Shown here one piece after another: positions 1 through 8,310 of a stretch of DNA of 40,595 bases (positions within the stretch are counted from its first letter, which is position 1; every line of letters starts with the position of its first letter). The DNA comes from an uncultured Magnetospirillum sp. (GTDB taxonomy: Bacteria; Pseudomonadota; Alphaproteobacteria; Rhodospirillales; Magnetospirillaceae): the NCBI RefSeq assembly GCF_903853455.1, contig NZ_CAINTR010000131.1, positions 1-40,595 on the forward strand, written 5' to 3'. The notes beneath the pieces were generated by a model. The model was given only the letters and a program-made list of their open reading frames with translations, was not told the origin of the DNA and did not search any database. The position numbers were made by a program, and so were the translations under genes.

Positions 1-90
1 CAGTCGGGGCTCCGCCCCTCCTTACGTCCGGCCCCAGCGGGCAATCATACCGGCCATCATAGTTGTCGCTCAACCGGCCAAGATAATTGT

Positions 91-657
91 CGGCGGCGAC
101 TTGGGGTTCTCGCCGTTCTCGCGCTCGTGCTGGCGGCCTGCGCGCCGCAAGTGGTCGGCGTCGTCAAAATGCCTGACTACAGCGAAAGGGTCGGGGGAGC
201 CGTATTGGTCCTGCAGACCACCCAAGTCGAAGGTGCGACACAGAGCCGCCAATCGGTCAGCGCGGGGAAGTCATTGGCGACCTTCAACGACTTGCTTCAG
301 AAGAAGCTGCCGGAATTGGCCAAGCGTGACGGCTTCCTTCCATTCCTGTTCACCGTGGGCGATCCCAACTTCACCAAAGATGGCTACAGAAAGTTTCTCG
401 GGCCTGACGGCAAGCCGCATCGCCACTTTCTCATCATCCGGCCTTACCGCTGGGAAACCAAATGCGGCGGCTTTGGAAACTGCAGAACCACGACCACCGT
501 CATTACCAGCGTCTTCGACAGTCGATTGGGCAAGGAAGTCTGGCAAGTCTCGATGGAGGTCCCTGAGAAAAGCAATTTTCAGGATTACGATTCCGGCGAC
601 ATCGAGGCCTACTGGTCGCTGCTGATCGGGCAGTTGAAGGGAAGCCAGCTACTCTAA
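91..657 (+). CDS. putative lipoprotein of unknown function, start unresolved
   Basis: I do not recognise the family. Translation from about position 91 gives a short basic stretch, a hydrophobic run and a lipobox LAAC with the lipidation Cys at 139-141, so the mature protein of about 170 residues should be anchored to a membrane on the periplasmic side. The first canonical start codon in frame is GTG at 127, but starting there leaves only four residues before the Cys and destroys the signal peptide. No ATG, GTG or TTG lies upstream in this frame, which stays open to the window edge. The true start is therefore an unusual codon, lies outside the window, or is hidden by a sequence error. The coordinate given is where the readable signal sequence begins. 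The stop overlaps the 3' end of the convergent gene by 9 bases. The mature part has a CGGFGNC motif and ends in a region rich in aromatic residues. Confidence 0.6.
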   Translation, partial: RRRLGVLAVLALVLAACAPQVVGVVKMPDYSERVGGAVLVLQTTQVEGATQSRQSVSAGKSLATFNDLLQKKLPELAKRDGFLPFLFTVGDPNFTKDGYRKFLGPDGKPHRHFLIIRPYRWETKCGGFGNCRTTTTVITSVFDSRLGKEVWQVSMEVPEKSNFQDYDSGDIEAYWSLLIGQLKGSQLL

Positions 658-2019
658 CGGCGTGCCGCCGATCCGGCGGCAGATATCGACGGCAAGAGAC
701 TTCTCGGCTCCGGATGGCGTCCGGCAGGTGGGACGTCCGGCCGGCGGCACCTCGGGCTGAGTCGGGGCTTCGATCATGCGCGATGGCATCAGGGTGCCGT
801 TGCCGGCCCAGGCCAGTGAGCAGACCGGAGTCGACGCCGTCCTGAGCCGGGCGCGGCCGCCGATGATCGATTGGCCGGAGCCATCCAGCAATTCGACCCG
901 ATCCGGTCCAGCATTGGCCGAGGCCGGCGGGAGGGCCGCCAGGTAGATGGAATGCGGCAGCGTATCCCAGGTCCGAATATCGACCTCCGCATGCATGGCG
1001 GCGGCGGACGCCGCAACCACCAAGCCGATCAGGGCGACCACGCCCCCCGCCGCTCCCACCGTTCGAGCGCCGCTGCTTTGGTTGTTGTTGTTCGACGGGG
1101 CCCCCGCCCCAGCCATCATGGCTGTGCCGGCGACGATGGCAGCGCTTCCGGCATTCCGGGCGCCGGTCTTGGTGGCCGCCTTCTCCGCGAGAATGTTGTC
1201 CATCTCGCGGCCACCGCGAGTCGTCGCCTGGAAGAACAGGTCCTCCGCCTCGACCATGTCGACCTTGCGGCCCCCGATGGCCGCCACGATCTGGTCGTTG
1301 CCGTGGCTGCCCTCGCGAATGAGGAGCTTCTCGCCCTCTCTGCCGGCCGCAAGCTTGCGCGGACCGATTCCGGCCTCGGCGACAACCAAGAGGGTGGCGT
1401 CGGGAGCGGGTGGCTTCAGAGCCGGGCGCAGGTTGGCCGCCTCGGCGAACAACTCCGTCGCCGCCGCCTCGGAGCCTTGGCAGCGCCGGGCCCAACCTTC
1501 AAGCCATACCAGTGAGGCGACATCGGAGCGGAAACGCTCCAGTTCGGCGAACGAGTCTTGCAGGACACCGCCCTTGAAACTGGCCTGGGCATTATCCCAA
1601 TCGCCCGCCATCAGATAGAGCAGGCCGCGATAGTAATAGGCCATGACCCGTTCATAGGGTTCGCCCTTGAAGTCCTTCACCTTCTCGGCATGCCAGACCG
1701 AACGGGCCTTTGCCGCGCTTTCACTTTCGGCATAAATCGCCTCGATGGCCGCGAGTACGGCATCGAACTGCTCTTCGGCCTGGCGATCAAAGCCGGCGGC
1801 AAATGCGGCTTGGCCGGCCCGCATCCGATGCAGGGTGACGTCTTGCGGCGGACTGGCGCACAACGCTTTCCAGTAGGTTTCGAGGCCGCTCGGCGCTCCA
1901 GACATGCAACCCGGAGCGAGCTTGGCGGGATCGGCCACGGCAGGAGCGGTGGCCGCCACCATCATGGTCGCGAGCATGAACAGACCAGCCAGCCAGTTTT
2001 CCGCCCCTCTCCCCCCCAA
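649..2019 (-). CDS. COG3014-like exported repeat protein
   Basis: This 456-residue protein has an N-terminal signal peptide (hydrophobic run at about residues 8-28, likely cleaved after AVA). A TPR-like alpha-helical region at about 60-185 follows, with AYYYRGLLYLMAGDWDNA and EAANLRP. Next come a LLVVAEAGIGPRK stretch, a Gly/Ala-rich hydrophobic segment at about 310-340, and DIRTWDTLPHSIYLA. The last two motifs resemble those I know from COG3014 outer-envelope proteins, whose role is unsettled. It should act in the periplasm or envelope. The start is TTG at 2019, chosen because GGGGAGGA lies six bases upstream and the signal peptide needs this start. The first downstream Met would remove the n-region. 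It faces away from the YajG-like gene at 2154 with about 134 bases between, and converges on the lipoprotein gene at 657. No enzymatic motif is visible. Confidence 0.65.
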   Translation of the reverse strand: MGGRGAENWLAGLFMLATMMVAATAPAVADPAKLAPGCMSGAPSGLETYWKALCASPPQDVTLHRMRAGQAAFAAGFDRQAEEQFDAVLAAIEAIYAESESAAKARSVWHAEKVKDFKGEPYERVMAYYYRGLLYLMAGDWDNAQASFKGGVLQDSFAELERFRSDVASLVWLEGWARRCQGSEAAATELFAEAANLRPALKPPAPDATLLVVAEAGIGPRKLAAGREGEKLLIREGSHGNDQIVAAIGGRKVDMVEAEDLFFQATTRGGREMDNILAEKAATKTGARNAGSAAIVAGTAMMAGAGAPSNNNNQSSGARTVGAAGGVVALIGLVVAASAAAMHAEVDIRTWDTLPHSIYLAALPPASANAGPDRVELLDGSGQSIIGGRARLRTASTPVCSLAWAGNGTLMPSRMIEAPTQPEVPPAGRPTCRTPSGAEKSLAVDICRRIGGTPLE

Positions 2020-2025
2020 TTGGCG

Positions 2026-2033
2026 TCCTCCCC
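2026..2033 (-). promoter_or_regulatory. ribosome binding site fixing a TTG start
   Basis: Read on the minus strand this is GGGGAGGA, followed by six bases and TTG at 2019. Such a strong Shine-Dalgarno match at ideal spacing supports TTG as the real start of the COG3014-like gene. The ATGs at 2035 and 2041 lie in another frame. Confidence 0.7.
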
Positions 2034-2153
2034 ATTGCCATGCCCCTTGATAATACCGCGAATCAGGAGAAAGAAACGAGTCACATGTGGCCGATGAGAA
2101 GGCGTCCGTCTATGATGCGCCCGATAATAGGGGGAATTTCAGGGGGAACTCCG

Positions 2154-2744
2154 ATGCGCAAGGGGTGGGTTCTGGTCGTAATGGCTTTCGCGTTGTGCGG
2201 CTGCGTGCATACGCGGACGATGGATTTCGCGGTTCCCGCACCGGAACTCCGGACAACGGCTGCCTGGGGCAATTCGGTGGGGGTCGGCGTCTCGGTCAGC
2301 GACAAGCGGATTGATCGGACGACCCTGGGAAAGGCCCTGGTGAACAACGGGGCGACCTACATCGTGCAGCCGCGCCAAGGCTTGGAGGAGGCGCTGACAC
2401 AAGGAATCAAGACTGAACTGCAAACGAGGGGCGTGCGCCTCGCCGATGGCCCCGCTTTCCTTCTGGTCGATATCAGCAAGGCGGACAGCATAACGAGAAT
2501 CTCCGCCTTCAACATCGACGTGGCGGCGAATGCCGAAATGGCGGTTCAGGTTCTCGGCGCCGATGGCCGCAATTATTTCCAGCAGACCTACCGCCGCTAT
2601 GAAGCGGGCAAGGGTGAGATTTGGACCATGGATACCGTGGAACAGGGGACGTTCCGGTTGGAGAAGATCATGGCGGAACTCATCCGAGAAATGATCGAGG
2701 ACGACCGTCTGGCGCAAGCGTTGGTCGCGGCCAGCCGCGGCTGA
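2154..2744 (+). CDS. YajG-like lipoprotein
   Basis: A 196-residue predicted lipoprotein. The sequence begins with a basic residue pair and a hydrophobic run ending in LCGC, a lipobox with the Cys at about residue 17. The mature part reads as a YajG-type protein: a VGVGVSVSDKR strand near the start, a region with VQPRQGLEEALTQGIKTELQTRG, a strand-rich middle containing VAANAEMAVQVLG, and a C-terminal helix around IMAELIREMIEDD. YajG proteins are small envelope lipoproteins without a settled function. I chose ATG 2154 because AGGGGGA precedes it and the lipobox is then correctly placed. The frame is open further upstream to 2040, but that would put 38 hydrophilic residues before the signal sequence. 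It is transcribed away from the COG3014-like gene and converges on flgH, with a GC-rich hairpin between them. Confidence 0.7.
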   Translation: MRKGWVLVVMAFALCGCVHTRTMDFAVPAPELRTTAAWGNSVGVGVSVSDKRIDRTTLGKALVNNGATYIVQPRQGLEEALTQGIKTELQTRGVRLADGPAFLLVDISKADSITRISAFNIDVAANAEMAVQVLGADGRNYFQQTYRRYEAGKGEIWTMDTVEQGTFRLEKIMAELIREMIEDDRLAQALVAASRG

Positions 2745-2815
2745 AGGATCGGCAAGGCCCCGCCCGCGCGAGGTCGCCACGTCCCTGCGGGAATTGCCCG
2801 GCAAGAAATGCCGAG

Positions 2816-2843
2816 GGCCGGCGGAGCCTTCGCTCCGCCGGCC
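2816..2843. terminator. GC-rich hairpin between convergent genes
   Basis: A perfect 11-bp stem (arms 2816-2826 and 2833-2843, loop CCTTCG) lies between the ends of the YajG-like gene and flgH. No tight T-tract follows on either strand, so it is only a probable bidirectional terminator or mRNA 3'-end protector. Confidence 0.5.
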
Positions 2844-2862
2844 AGGGCGCCCACTCCCCAAC

Positions 2863-3642
2863 TCAGAACGGGAAGACGATGTCGAAGATCTGCTGGCCGT
2901 AACGCGGCTGGGTGACGTCGCTGACCATGCCGCGACCACCGTAATAGACCCGGGCTTCGGCGATCTTCTCCGAAGTGACGCTGTTCGACGAACTGATGTC
3001 CTCGGGCCGGATGATGCCCTGGATCGACAGTTCCCGCATTTCGTAGTTCACCCGGAATTCCTGGCGGCCGGAAATCACCAGGTTGCCGTTGGGCAGCACC
3101 TGGGTGATCACGGCGGCCATGGTGACGTTGATGGCTTCGTTCCGGGCGGTGTTGCCGGTGTTGGCGACGCTGGAGGCGGACTTCAAGTCGGCCAAGCTGG
3201 CCAGGTTGAGGCCTTGGGGCAGGATCTTGCTCAGGCTCTGCTCGAAGCCCATCAGCGCCACCGGAGTGCCGGTGGTGTTGCTGCCGGCGGCTTCGCTGCC
3301 GGCACGGGTGTTGGTCAGCGAACTGGTCAGGGTGGCGTTGTCGGCGATGGCGACCGCCACCGTCATGATGTCGCCCACATACTTGGCCCGCTGATCCTTG
3401 AAGAAGGCGCGCGCGCCCGGCCGCCACAGCGAATTGGCATTCACCGGCGGCGCTTCCGGCTGCGGCATCGGCATGCTGATGGGCTGGTAGCCGGCCTTCT
3501 GGGTCGGGTTCTGGATGGGCGAGGTCTCCGGCCCGGACCCCACTTCCGACATGCGGGTCAGCGCGTTGCAGGCGGAAAGCTGGGCCACGGCGGCGACGAC
3601 GGCGACGACACGCAGGGCTTTGGGGAAGGTTTCGCGGATCAT
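2863..3642 (-). CDS. flgH: flagellar L-ring protein FlgH
   Basis: FlgH is the outer-membrane lipoprotein that forms the L-ring bushing around the flagellar rod. This 259-residue copy has a signal peptide ending in the lipobox LSAC (Cys at about 25), then a Pro-rich linker. The conserved FlgH core follows: SLWRPGARAFFKDQRAKYVGD at about 72-92, a DNATL segment, and the C-terminal beta-rich part with VLPNGNLVISGRQEFRVNYE and the near-terminal QPRYGQQIFDIVFPF. The length fits the family. It is the last gene of the minus-strand operon flgF-flgG-flgA-flgH, 23 bases after flgA, and a hairpin follows. The assignment is firm. Confidence 0.96.
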   Translation of the reverse strand: MIRETFPKALRVVAVVAAVAQLSACNALTRMSEVGSGPETSPIQNPTQKAGYQPISMPMPQPEAPPVNANSLWRPGARAFFKDQRAKYVGDIMTVAVAIADNATLTSSLTNTRAGSEAAGSNTTGTPVALMGFEQSLSKILPQGLNLASLADLKSASSVANTGNTARNEAINVTMAAVITQVLPNGNLVISGRQEFRVNYEMRELSIQGIIRPEDISSSNSVTSEKIAEARVYYGGRGMVSDVTQPRYGQQIFDIVFPF

Positions 3643-3665
3643 GATGGATCTCCCATCCTCTCAAA

Positions 3666-4649
3666 TCAATTGGCCAGAGCGTGCATGCCGCCCGGCGTAA
3701 CCGAGACCTGGCCCGGTCCGTCGACCCTGGCGTCGACGGTCTGCTTGCTGTGAATGTTGGTGACGCGGATGATGTCGCCGGTGCTGCCGTCGTCGACGGC
3801 ACGGCCCTGGGCGGTCAAGGTCATGAAGCTGGTCTTGACGATCATGACCACGGTCGTGTTCTTGGCCACCACCACCGGCTTTTGCAGCTCGGCGGTCCGC
3901 ACCGGAGCGCCGGCCCGCAACTGGTAGCGGGGCTCCTGGCCAATCATCTGGCGCAGATTGGTGACGATGTCGCGCCGGACCACTTCCTCGCGCACGTCGG
4001 CCCATTCGATGTCCTGCTCGGTGATGATTTCGCCGCGCGACATGGGATGGGCCAGGACCGGGATGCGGGCCGAGGCGAAAATGCTGCCGCCGACCTTGAC
4101 GCGGGTGGCGTTGGCGCTGCCGGCCGGCACTTCGACCACGGCGCTGAAGCGGTTCATGCGCTGGTCGTACATCACCTCGCGCACGCCCACGGTGGGGGCG
4201 ACGCCGGAGGGAATGACGATCTGCAGGGCGGCGCGGTTGAGGATCTCGATGGAAGCGTTGGCGGGAGCGCCTTCCAGACGCAGCGCCTCGCGCAGCTCGG
4301 TCTCGATGACGCGATGATCGACGGTCTGCCCCACCCGCTCGACGACCGAGCGCTCGAAGGCGTTGGCGGGACGCCAGTCGATGCCGTAGGACTGGGCCAC
4401 GGCGGCCAGCCAGCGGTTTTCCAGGGTGATGCGCTTGCCCGGCTGCGGTGCGTTGGCCAGGGGAGTGGCGGCCTTGTCGCCGATATTGTCCCACAGATCG
4501 CCGAGGCGAATCACGTCGCCTTCCAGCGAAACGCTGGGCTTCAGCTGAGCCGGCAACTGCTCGGCCCAGGCGGCGGCGGAACCGAACGCCAAGGCGGCGG
4601 CGAGCGCCAGACTGGCAAGAGAGGTGCGGGGGGCGAAGCGGCGAGTCAT
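3666..4649 (-). CDS. flgA: flagellar P-ring assembly chaperone FlgA
   Basis: FlgA is the periplasmic chaperone that helps FlgI assemble into the P-ring. The 327-residue product has a Sec signal peptide ending near AWA (about residue 29). An N-terminal region carries the DLWDNIGDKA element, and the SAF-type C-terminal domain has PVLAHPMSRGEIITEQDIEW, then RQMIGQEPRYQLRAGAPVR and a final strand region VRVTNIHSKQTVDARV-like. It is longer than E. coli FlgA (about 220 residues) but matches the longer alphaproteobacterial form with an extra N-terminal segment. It sits seven bases downstream of flgG, consistent with cotranscription and translational coupling. Confidence 0.93.
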   Translation of the reverse strand: MTRRFAPRTSLASLALAAALAFGSAAAWAEQLPAQLKPSVSLEGDVIRLGDLWDNIGDKAATPLANAPQPGKRITLENRWLAAVAQSYGIDWRPANAFERSVVERVGQTVDHRVIETELREALRLEGAPANASIEILNRAALQIVIPSGVAPTVGVREVMYDQRMNRFSAVVEVPAGSANATRVKVGGSIFASARIPVLAHPMSRGEIITEQDIEWADVREEVVRRDIVTNLRQMIGQEPRYQLRAGAPVRTAELQKPVVVAKNTTVVMIVKTSFMTLTAQGRAVDDGSTGDIIRVTNIHSKQTVDARVDGPGQVSVTPGGMHALAN

Positions 4650-4656
4650 GACAGCC

Positions 4657-5442
4657 TCACTTCATCTGGTTGATGGTGGAGAGCATCTCGTCGGAGGCCT
4701 GGATGACCTTCGAATTCATTTCGTAGGCGCGCTGGGCGCCGATCAGGTTGGTGACCTCGGCCACCACGTTGACGTTGGAGCTTTCCAGATAGCCCTGCAA
4801 AACCGTGCCGAAACCGGGCTGGCCGGGATTCTTGACGGAGGGCTGGCCCGAGGCGGGGGTTTCCATGAACAGGTTGCCGCCGCGCGCTTCCAGGCCGGCG
4901 TCGTTGGCGAAGGTGGCCAGCGTCAGCTGGCCCTTGACCTGGCTCTGGGTCTGGCCGTCCTGCTTGACGATCACCTGACCGGTGGTGTCGATGGTGACGC
5001 TGACCGCATCGGGCGGGATGGAGATCTGGGGAATGACCTGGAAGCCGTCATGGGTGACGATGGTCCCTTCCGGCGACAGCTGGAAGGCGCCGTCACGGGT
5101 GTAGGCGGTCTCGCCCGAGGGCAGCTTGACTTGGAAGTAGCCCTTGCCCTGGATCGCCATGTCCAGGGTGTTGTCGGTGTTGGTGACGCTGCCCTGCTCG
5201 GTGATGCGGTACACCGCCGAGGTCTTGACGCCCAGGCCCAACTGCACGCCGGTCGGCACGATGGTGCCGGTGTCCGACGACTGCGCGCCGACGCGGCGCA
5301 GGTTCTGGTACAGCAGGTCGGAGAATTCCGGCCGCCGCCGCGTATAGGCGGTGGTGTTCATGTTGGCGATGTTGTTCGAAATCACTTCGACGTTGGTCTG
5401 CTGAGCCAGCATGCCGGTGGCGGCGATATTCAGCGAGCGCAT
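4657..5442 (-). CDS. flgG: flagellar distal rod protein FlgG
   Basis: FlgG builds the distal rod that crosses the peptidoglycan and outer membrane. The 261-residue protein starts MRSLNIAATGMLAQQTNVEVISNNIANMNT, the N-terminal rod signature. It has the YFQVKLPSGETAYTRDGAFQLSPEGTIVT core and ends with the C-terminal heptad region of rod/hook proteins (NVVAEVTNLIGAQRAYEMNSKVIQ). The length equals that of typical FlgG. A GGAAGGAAG ribosome binding site precedes ATG 5442, and flgF ends 28 bases upstream. Export is by the flagellar type III system, so no Sec signal is expected and none is seen. Confidence 0.97.
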   Translation of the reverse strand: MRSLNIAATGMLAQQTNVEVISNNIANMNTTAYTRRRPEFSDLLYQNLRRVGAQSSDTGTIVPTGVQLGLGVKTSAVYRITEQGSVTNTDNTLDMAIQGKGYFQVKLPSGETAYTRDGAFQLSPEGTIVTHDGFQVIPQISIPPDAVSVTIDTTGQVIVKQDGQTQSQVKGQLTLATFANDAGLEARGGNLFMETPASGQPSVKNPGQPGFGTVLQGYLESSNVNVVAEVTNLIGAQRAYEMNSKVIQASDEMLSTINQMK

Positions 5443-5470
5443 GGCGATCTTCCTTCCCCTATAGCCCTAA

Positions 5471-6211
5471 TCAAGACGCCTTGGCGTTCGACAGGATCTG
5501 AATGGCTTTCATGACGCGGTCGTTCTCAGCGTCGATCATCTTCTGGACGCCCTCGTATTCCCGCAGGATCTGAGTCATCCGGGTCATCTCGACCACCGGC
5601 TGAACGTTGGACTCTTCCATCATGCCCTGGGCGATGTTGGGACGATCGACCGTCTCGGGCGTCTGGGTGCTCTCGAACAGGCCATCGCCGGCGTTCTTCA
5701 ATTCCTGGTCGTTGGCGAACTTCACCACCTTGAGCTTGGCGACGGTGCCGTTCTCGGTGGAGATGGAGCCGTCCTCGCTGACCTCGATCCGGGTCTCGTT
5801 GGGGGCGAAGATCACCGGCTGGTCCCGGTCGTCCATCACCGCGAAGCCCTGGGAGTTCACCAGCATGCCGGTCTGATCGAGCCGGAAGTGCCCGTTGCGG
5901 CCGAAACGCATGCCGGATTCGGTCTCGATCTGGAAGTAGCCGTCGCCGTGAATGGCGAAATCCAGCGTGTTGTCGGTCTTGGTCAGCGGACCCTCGCGGA
6001 CATCGCGCAGCACACCCACGTCCTGGACGAAGGACAGCTTGCCGCCCACCGCCCGGTCGCTGGAGCGGGTGGGGACCAGATATTCCCGGAACATCATCTG
6101 CTCACCCTTGAAGCCGGTGGTGTTGGCGTTCGCCATGTTGTTGGCGACCACGTCCAACTGGCGCTGCAAGGCTGCCTGACGGGATAGGCCGATATAGGAT
6201 GTGTTCTGCAT
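5471..6211 (-). CDS. flgF: flagellar proximal rod protein FlgF
   Basis: FlgF is one of the proximal rod subunits. The 246-residue product has the N-terminal rod motif (LQRQLDVVANNMANANTTGFKGE), the central GDGYFQIETESGMRFGRNGHF segment shared with FlgG, and the C-terminal helical motif VVEMTRMTQILREYEGVQKMI. It is the first gene of the minus-strand rod/ring operon. A sigma-54-like promoter match lies about 40 bases upstream of its ATG. The assignment over FlgG rests on the length, on the N-terminal sequence and on gene order. Confidence 0.94.
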   Translation of the reverse strand: MQNTSYIGLSRQAALQRQLDVVANNMANANTTGFKGEQMMFREYLVPTRSSDRAVGGKLSFVQDVGVLRDVREGPLTKTDNTLDFAIHGDGYFQIETESGMRFGRNGHFRLDQTGMLVNSQGFAVMDDRDQPVIFAPNETRIEVSEDGSISTENGTVAKLKVVKFANDQELKNAGDGLFESTQTPETVDRPNIAQGMMEESNVQPVVEMTRMTQILREYEGVQKMIDAENDRVMKAIQILSNAKAS

Positions 6212-6535
6212 GGGTCAATCTCACTGGCAAAACGGTTCGCCAACTCTCTTGCAGGACCCGTGCCAGAATTCGCGAAACCGGAAAAACTCCCGGAAATGCT
6301 GGGGTTTCAGGAATCCGGCCCGGAAGATCCCCCCAAAGGCCGGGCAGTTATTGCCGGGCCACCCCCGGCATTGCTATCCTGACGCCGGCGGTTGGGGGGA
6401 TGCGGTTGCCCGTCACGACGGGAAAGACCTTTCTTTTGCGAAAGCGCAACCTTCTGTTAACCGCCAGGGACTAGTTTTTAATGTGCGCAGGTGTGGGTCC
6501 CGGTGGGGCCGCGCCCCGATCATCGGAAGAGGGCC
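6212..6535. other. divergent regulatory region between flgF and fliL
   Basis: No gene is visible in these 324 bases. The flgF side holds the sigma-54-like match. The middle has a perfect 7-bp hairpin (TGCCGGG 6352-6358, CCCGGCA 6364-6370). The fliL side has a short palindrome TTGCG-AAAG-CGCAA (6436-6449) and an AT-rich patch with TTAACC and TTTTTAA near 6456-6480 that could be part of the fliL promoter. I cannot assign a sigma factor to the fliL side. Confidence 0.5.
6250..6265 (-). promoter_or_regulatory. putative sigma-54 promoter of flgFGAH
   Basis: On the minus strand the sequence TGGCACGGGTCCTGCA matches the -24/-12 consensus TGGCACG-N4-TTGCA with one mismatch (CTGC for TTGC). The invariant GG and GC are exactly ten bases apart. 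It ends about 40 bases before the flgF start. RpoN-dependent rod and hook genes are established in Caulobacter and other proteobacteria. Use here is inferred. Confidence 0.6.
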
Positions 6536-7087
6536 ATGGCCGAAGACCTGGAAGAAGATTTCGAAGAAGGCGAAGGCTCGGAAGACTCATCCGACGCGCC
6601 GAAAAAAGCGCTACCGATCAAGAAGATCCTGATCATCGTGCTGCCGATCCTGCTTTTGCTCGGCGCCGGTGCGGGGATCTACTTCTCGGGGCTGCTGGAC
6701 AAGTTCATGGGCCACAAGGGTGATGAGCACCACGAAGAGGCCGCAGACGCCCATGCCCCGCCGCCGCCCAAGGCGGTCCAGGCGGCGGCGTTCATGGACC
6801 TGCCCGAGATGCTGGTCAACCTCCAGACCACCGGCCGCAAGCAGGCCTTCCTCAAGTTGAGAGTGGCGCTGGAATTGGAAGCCATCACCGATCAGCCGCG
6901 CGTCGAGCAGATGCTGCCGCGGATCGTCGACAACTTCCAGGTCTACCTCCGCGAACTGCGGATCGAAGACCTCCAGGGCGCCTCGGGCATGCATCTGCTG
7001 CGCGAGGAATTGCTGACCCGGGTCAATGCGGCGGTCAAGCCGGTCAAGGTCAGCGACGTGTTGTTTAAGGAAATGCTGGTCCAATAA
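6536..7087 (+). CDS. fliL: flagellar basal body-associated protein FliL
   Basis: FliL is a single-pass inner-membrane protein around the stator and rotor that supports torque and stator stability. The 183-residue product begins with an acidic cytoplasmic tail (MAEDLEEDFEEGEG), then a basic pair and one membrane segment at about residues 27-48. A His/Glu/Pro-rich linker follows, and then the periplasmic domain with LPEMLVNLQTTGRKQAFLKL and the terminal helix LLTRVNAAVKPVKVSDVLFKEMLVQ, which is diagnostic. ATG 6536 is chosen because GAAGAGG precedes it. An in-frame GTG at 6491 would add 15 basic residues that do not fit the family. fliM follows after 20 bases. Confidence 0.94.
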   Translation: MAEDLEEDFEEGEGSEDSSDAPKKALPIKKILIIVLPILLLLGAGAGIYFSGLLDKFMGHKGDEHHEEAADAHAPPPPKAVQAAAFMDLPEMLVNLQTTGRKQAFLKLRVALELEAITDQPRVEQMLPRIVDNFQVYLRELRIEDLQGASGMHLLREELLTRVNAAVKPVKVSDVLFKEMLVQ

Positions 7088-7107
7088 CGGGCCGGTCTTG
7101 ATGCTGG

Positions 7108-8304
7108 ATGGCGATGGAAGACGAAGGCGGCCAACCTAGAGGTGCCGACGACGAAGAAGCCCTCATGAAGGAATGGGCAGCCATGGCCGGCGACGGCGAT
7201 GGCGGCGCGGCCGAGGGCGGCGGAGGCGGTGGCGGAGGCGAGGAAGACGGCGGCGCCATGGCCGCCGAATGGGAAGCCATGCTCGGCGCCGGCGACGGCG
7301 GCGCGGCGGAAACCCAGGCGGCCGTGGCCAAGGATTCCACCCGCGTCCTCAACCAGGACGAAATCGATTCGCTGCTCGGCTTCGACGACGACGGCGGCGG
7401 CGCCGGCGACAAGTCCGGCATTCAGGCCATCCTCAACAGCGCGCTGGTCTCCTACGAACGCCTTCCCATGCTGGAAGTGGTGTTCGACCGGCTGGTGCGC
7501 ATGATGTCCACCTCCATGCGCAATTTCACGTCCGACAACGTGGAAGTCTCGCTGGACAACATCCTGTCGCTCCGCTTCGGCGACTACCTGAACTCCATTC
7601 CCCTGCCCGCCATGCTGGCGGTGTTCAAGGCCGAGGAATGGGACAATTTCGGCCTGCTGACCGTCGATTCGTCGCTGATCTACTCCATCGTCGACGTGCT
7701 GCTGGGCGGCCGTCGCGGCACGGCGGCCATGCGCATCGAAGGCCGTCCCTACACCACCATCGAACGCAACCTGGTCGAGCGCATGGTCCATGTGGTGCTG
7801 TCGGACCTGTCCGCCGCCTTCGACCCGCTGTCGCCGGTGACCTTCCGCTTCGACCGGCTGGAAACCAACCCGCGCTTCGCCACCATCTCGCGGCCCAGCA
7901 ACGCCGCCATCGTCGCCAAGCTGCGCATCGACATGGAAGATCGCGGCGGCCGCCTGGAACTGCTGCTGCCCTATGCCACCCTGGAACCCGTGCGCGAACT
8001 GCTGCTGCAGATGTTCATGGGTGAGAAGTTCGGCCGTGACTCCATCTGGGAGACCCACTTGGCCGAGGAATTGTGGATGACCGAGGTGGAGTTGGAGGCG
8101 GTGCTGGACGAGCAGGTGATGAACCTGCGCGACGTCCTGGCCTGGAAGCCCGGCTCCAAGCTGACGCTGAACGCCACCCCCGACTCGCATATCGACATGC
8201 GCTGCGGCGACATCGCCCTGTTCCGCGGTCGCATGGGCCGCAAGGGGCAGCACATCGCCATCCAGGTCGACGACACCAGCCGACGCGACAAGACAAAGGG
8301 ATAG
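7108..8304 (+). CDS. fliM: flagellar motor switch protein FliM with N-terminal extension
   Basis: FliM is the rotor C-ring protein that binds phosphorylated CheY and sets rotation direction. The CheY-binding peptide, normally at the extreme N-terminus, reads LNQDEIDSLLGFDDDGG and here sits at about residues 80-96. Before it is an acidic Gly/Ala-rich extension holding two similar units (EEALMKEWAAMAGDGDGG and GAMAAEWEAMLGAGDGG). The CheC-like middle domain (SYERLPMLEVVFDRLVRMM onward) and the C-terminal SpoA domain (WKPGSKLTLNATPDSHIDMRCGDIALFRGRMG) are complete. At 398 residues it is longer than E. coli FliM (334). The start may be ATG 7108 or ATG 7114. The gene is followed seven bases later by the DUF6468 gene. 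Confidence 0.95.
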   Translation: MAMEDEGGQPRGADDEEALMKEWAAMAGDGDGGAAEGGGGGGGGEEDGGAMAAEWEAMLGAGDGGAAETQAAVAKDSTRVLNQDEIDSLLGFDDDGGGAGDKSGIQAILNSALVSYERLPMLEVVFDRLVRMMSTSMRNFTSDNVEVSLDNILSLRFGDYLNSIPLPAMLAVFKAEEWDNFGLLTVDSSLIYSIVDVLLGGRRGTAAMRIEGRPYTTIERNLVERMVHVVLSDLSAAFDPLSPVTFRFDRLETNPRFATISRPSNAAIVAKLRIDMEDRGGRLELLLPYATLEPVRELLLQMFMGEKFGRDSIWETHLAEELWMTEVELEAVLDEQVMNLRDVLAWKPGSKLTLNATPDSHIDMRCGDIALFRGRMGRKGQHIAIQVDDTSRRDKTKG

Positions 8305-8310
8305 AGTACC

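Noticed and set aside
6456-6481. TTAACC...TTTTTAA as a CtrA binding site before fliL
   Set aside because: The spacing does not fit TTAA-N7-TTAA. Only a half-site is present, too weak to list as a feature.
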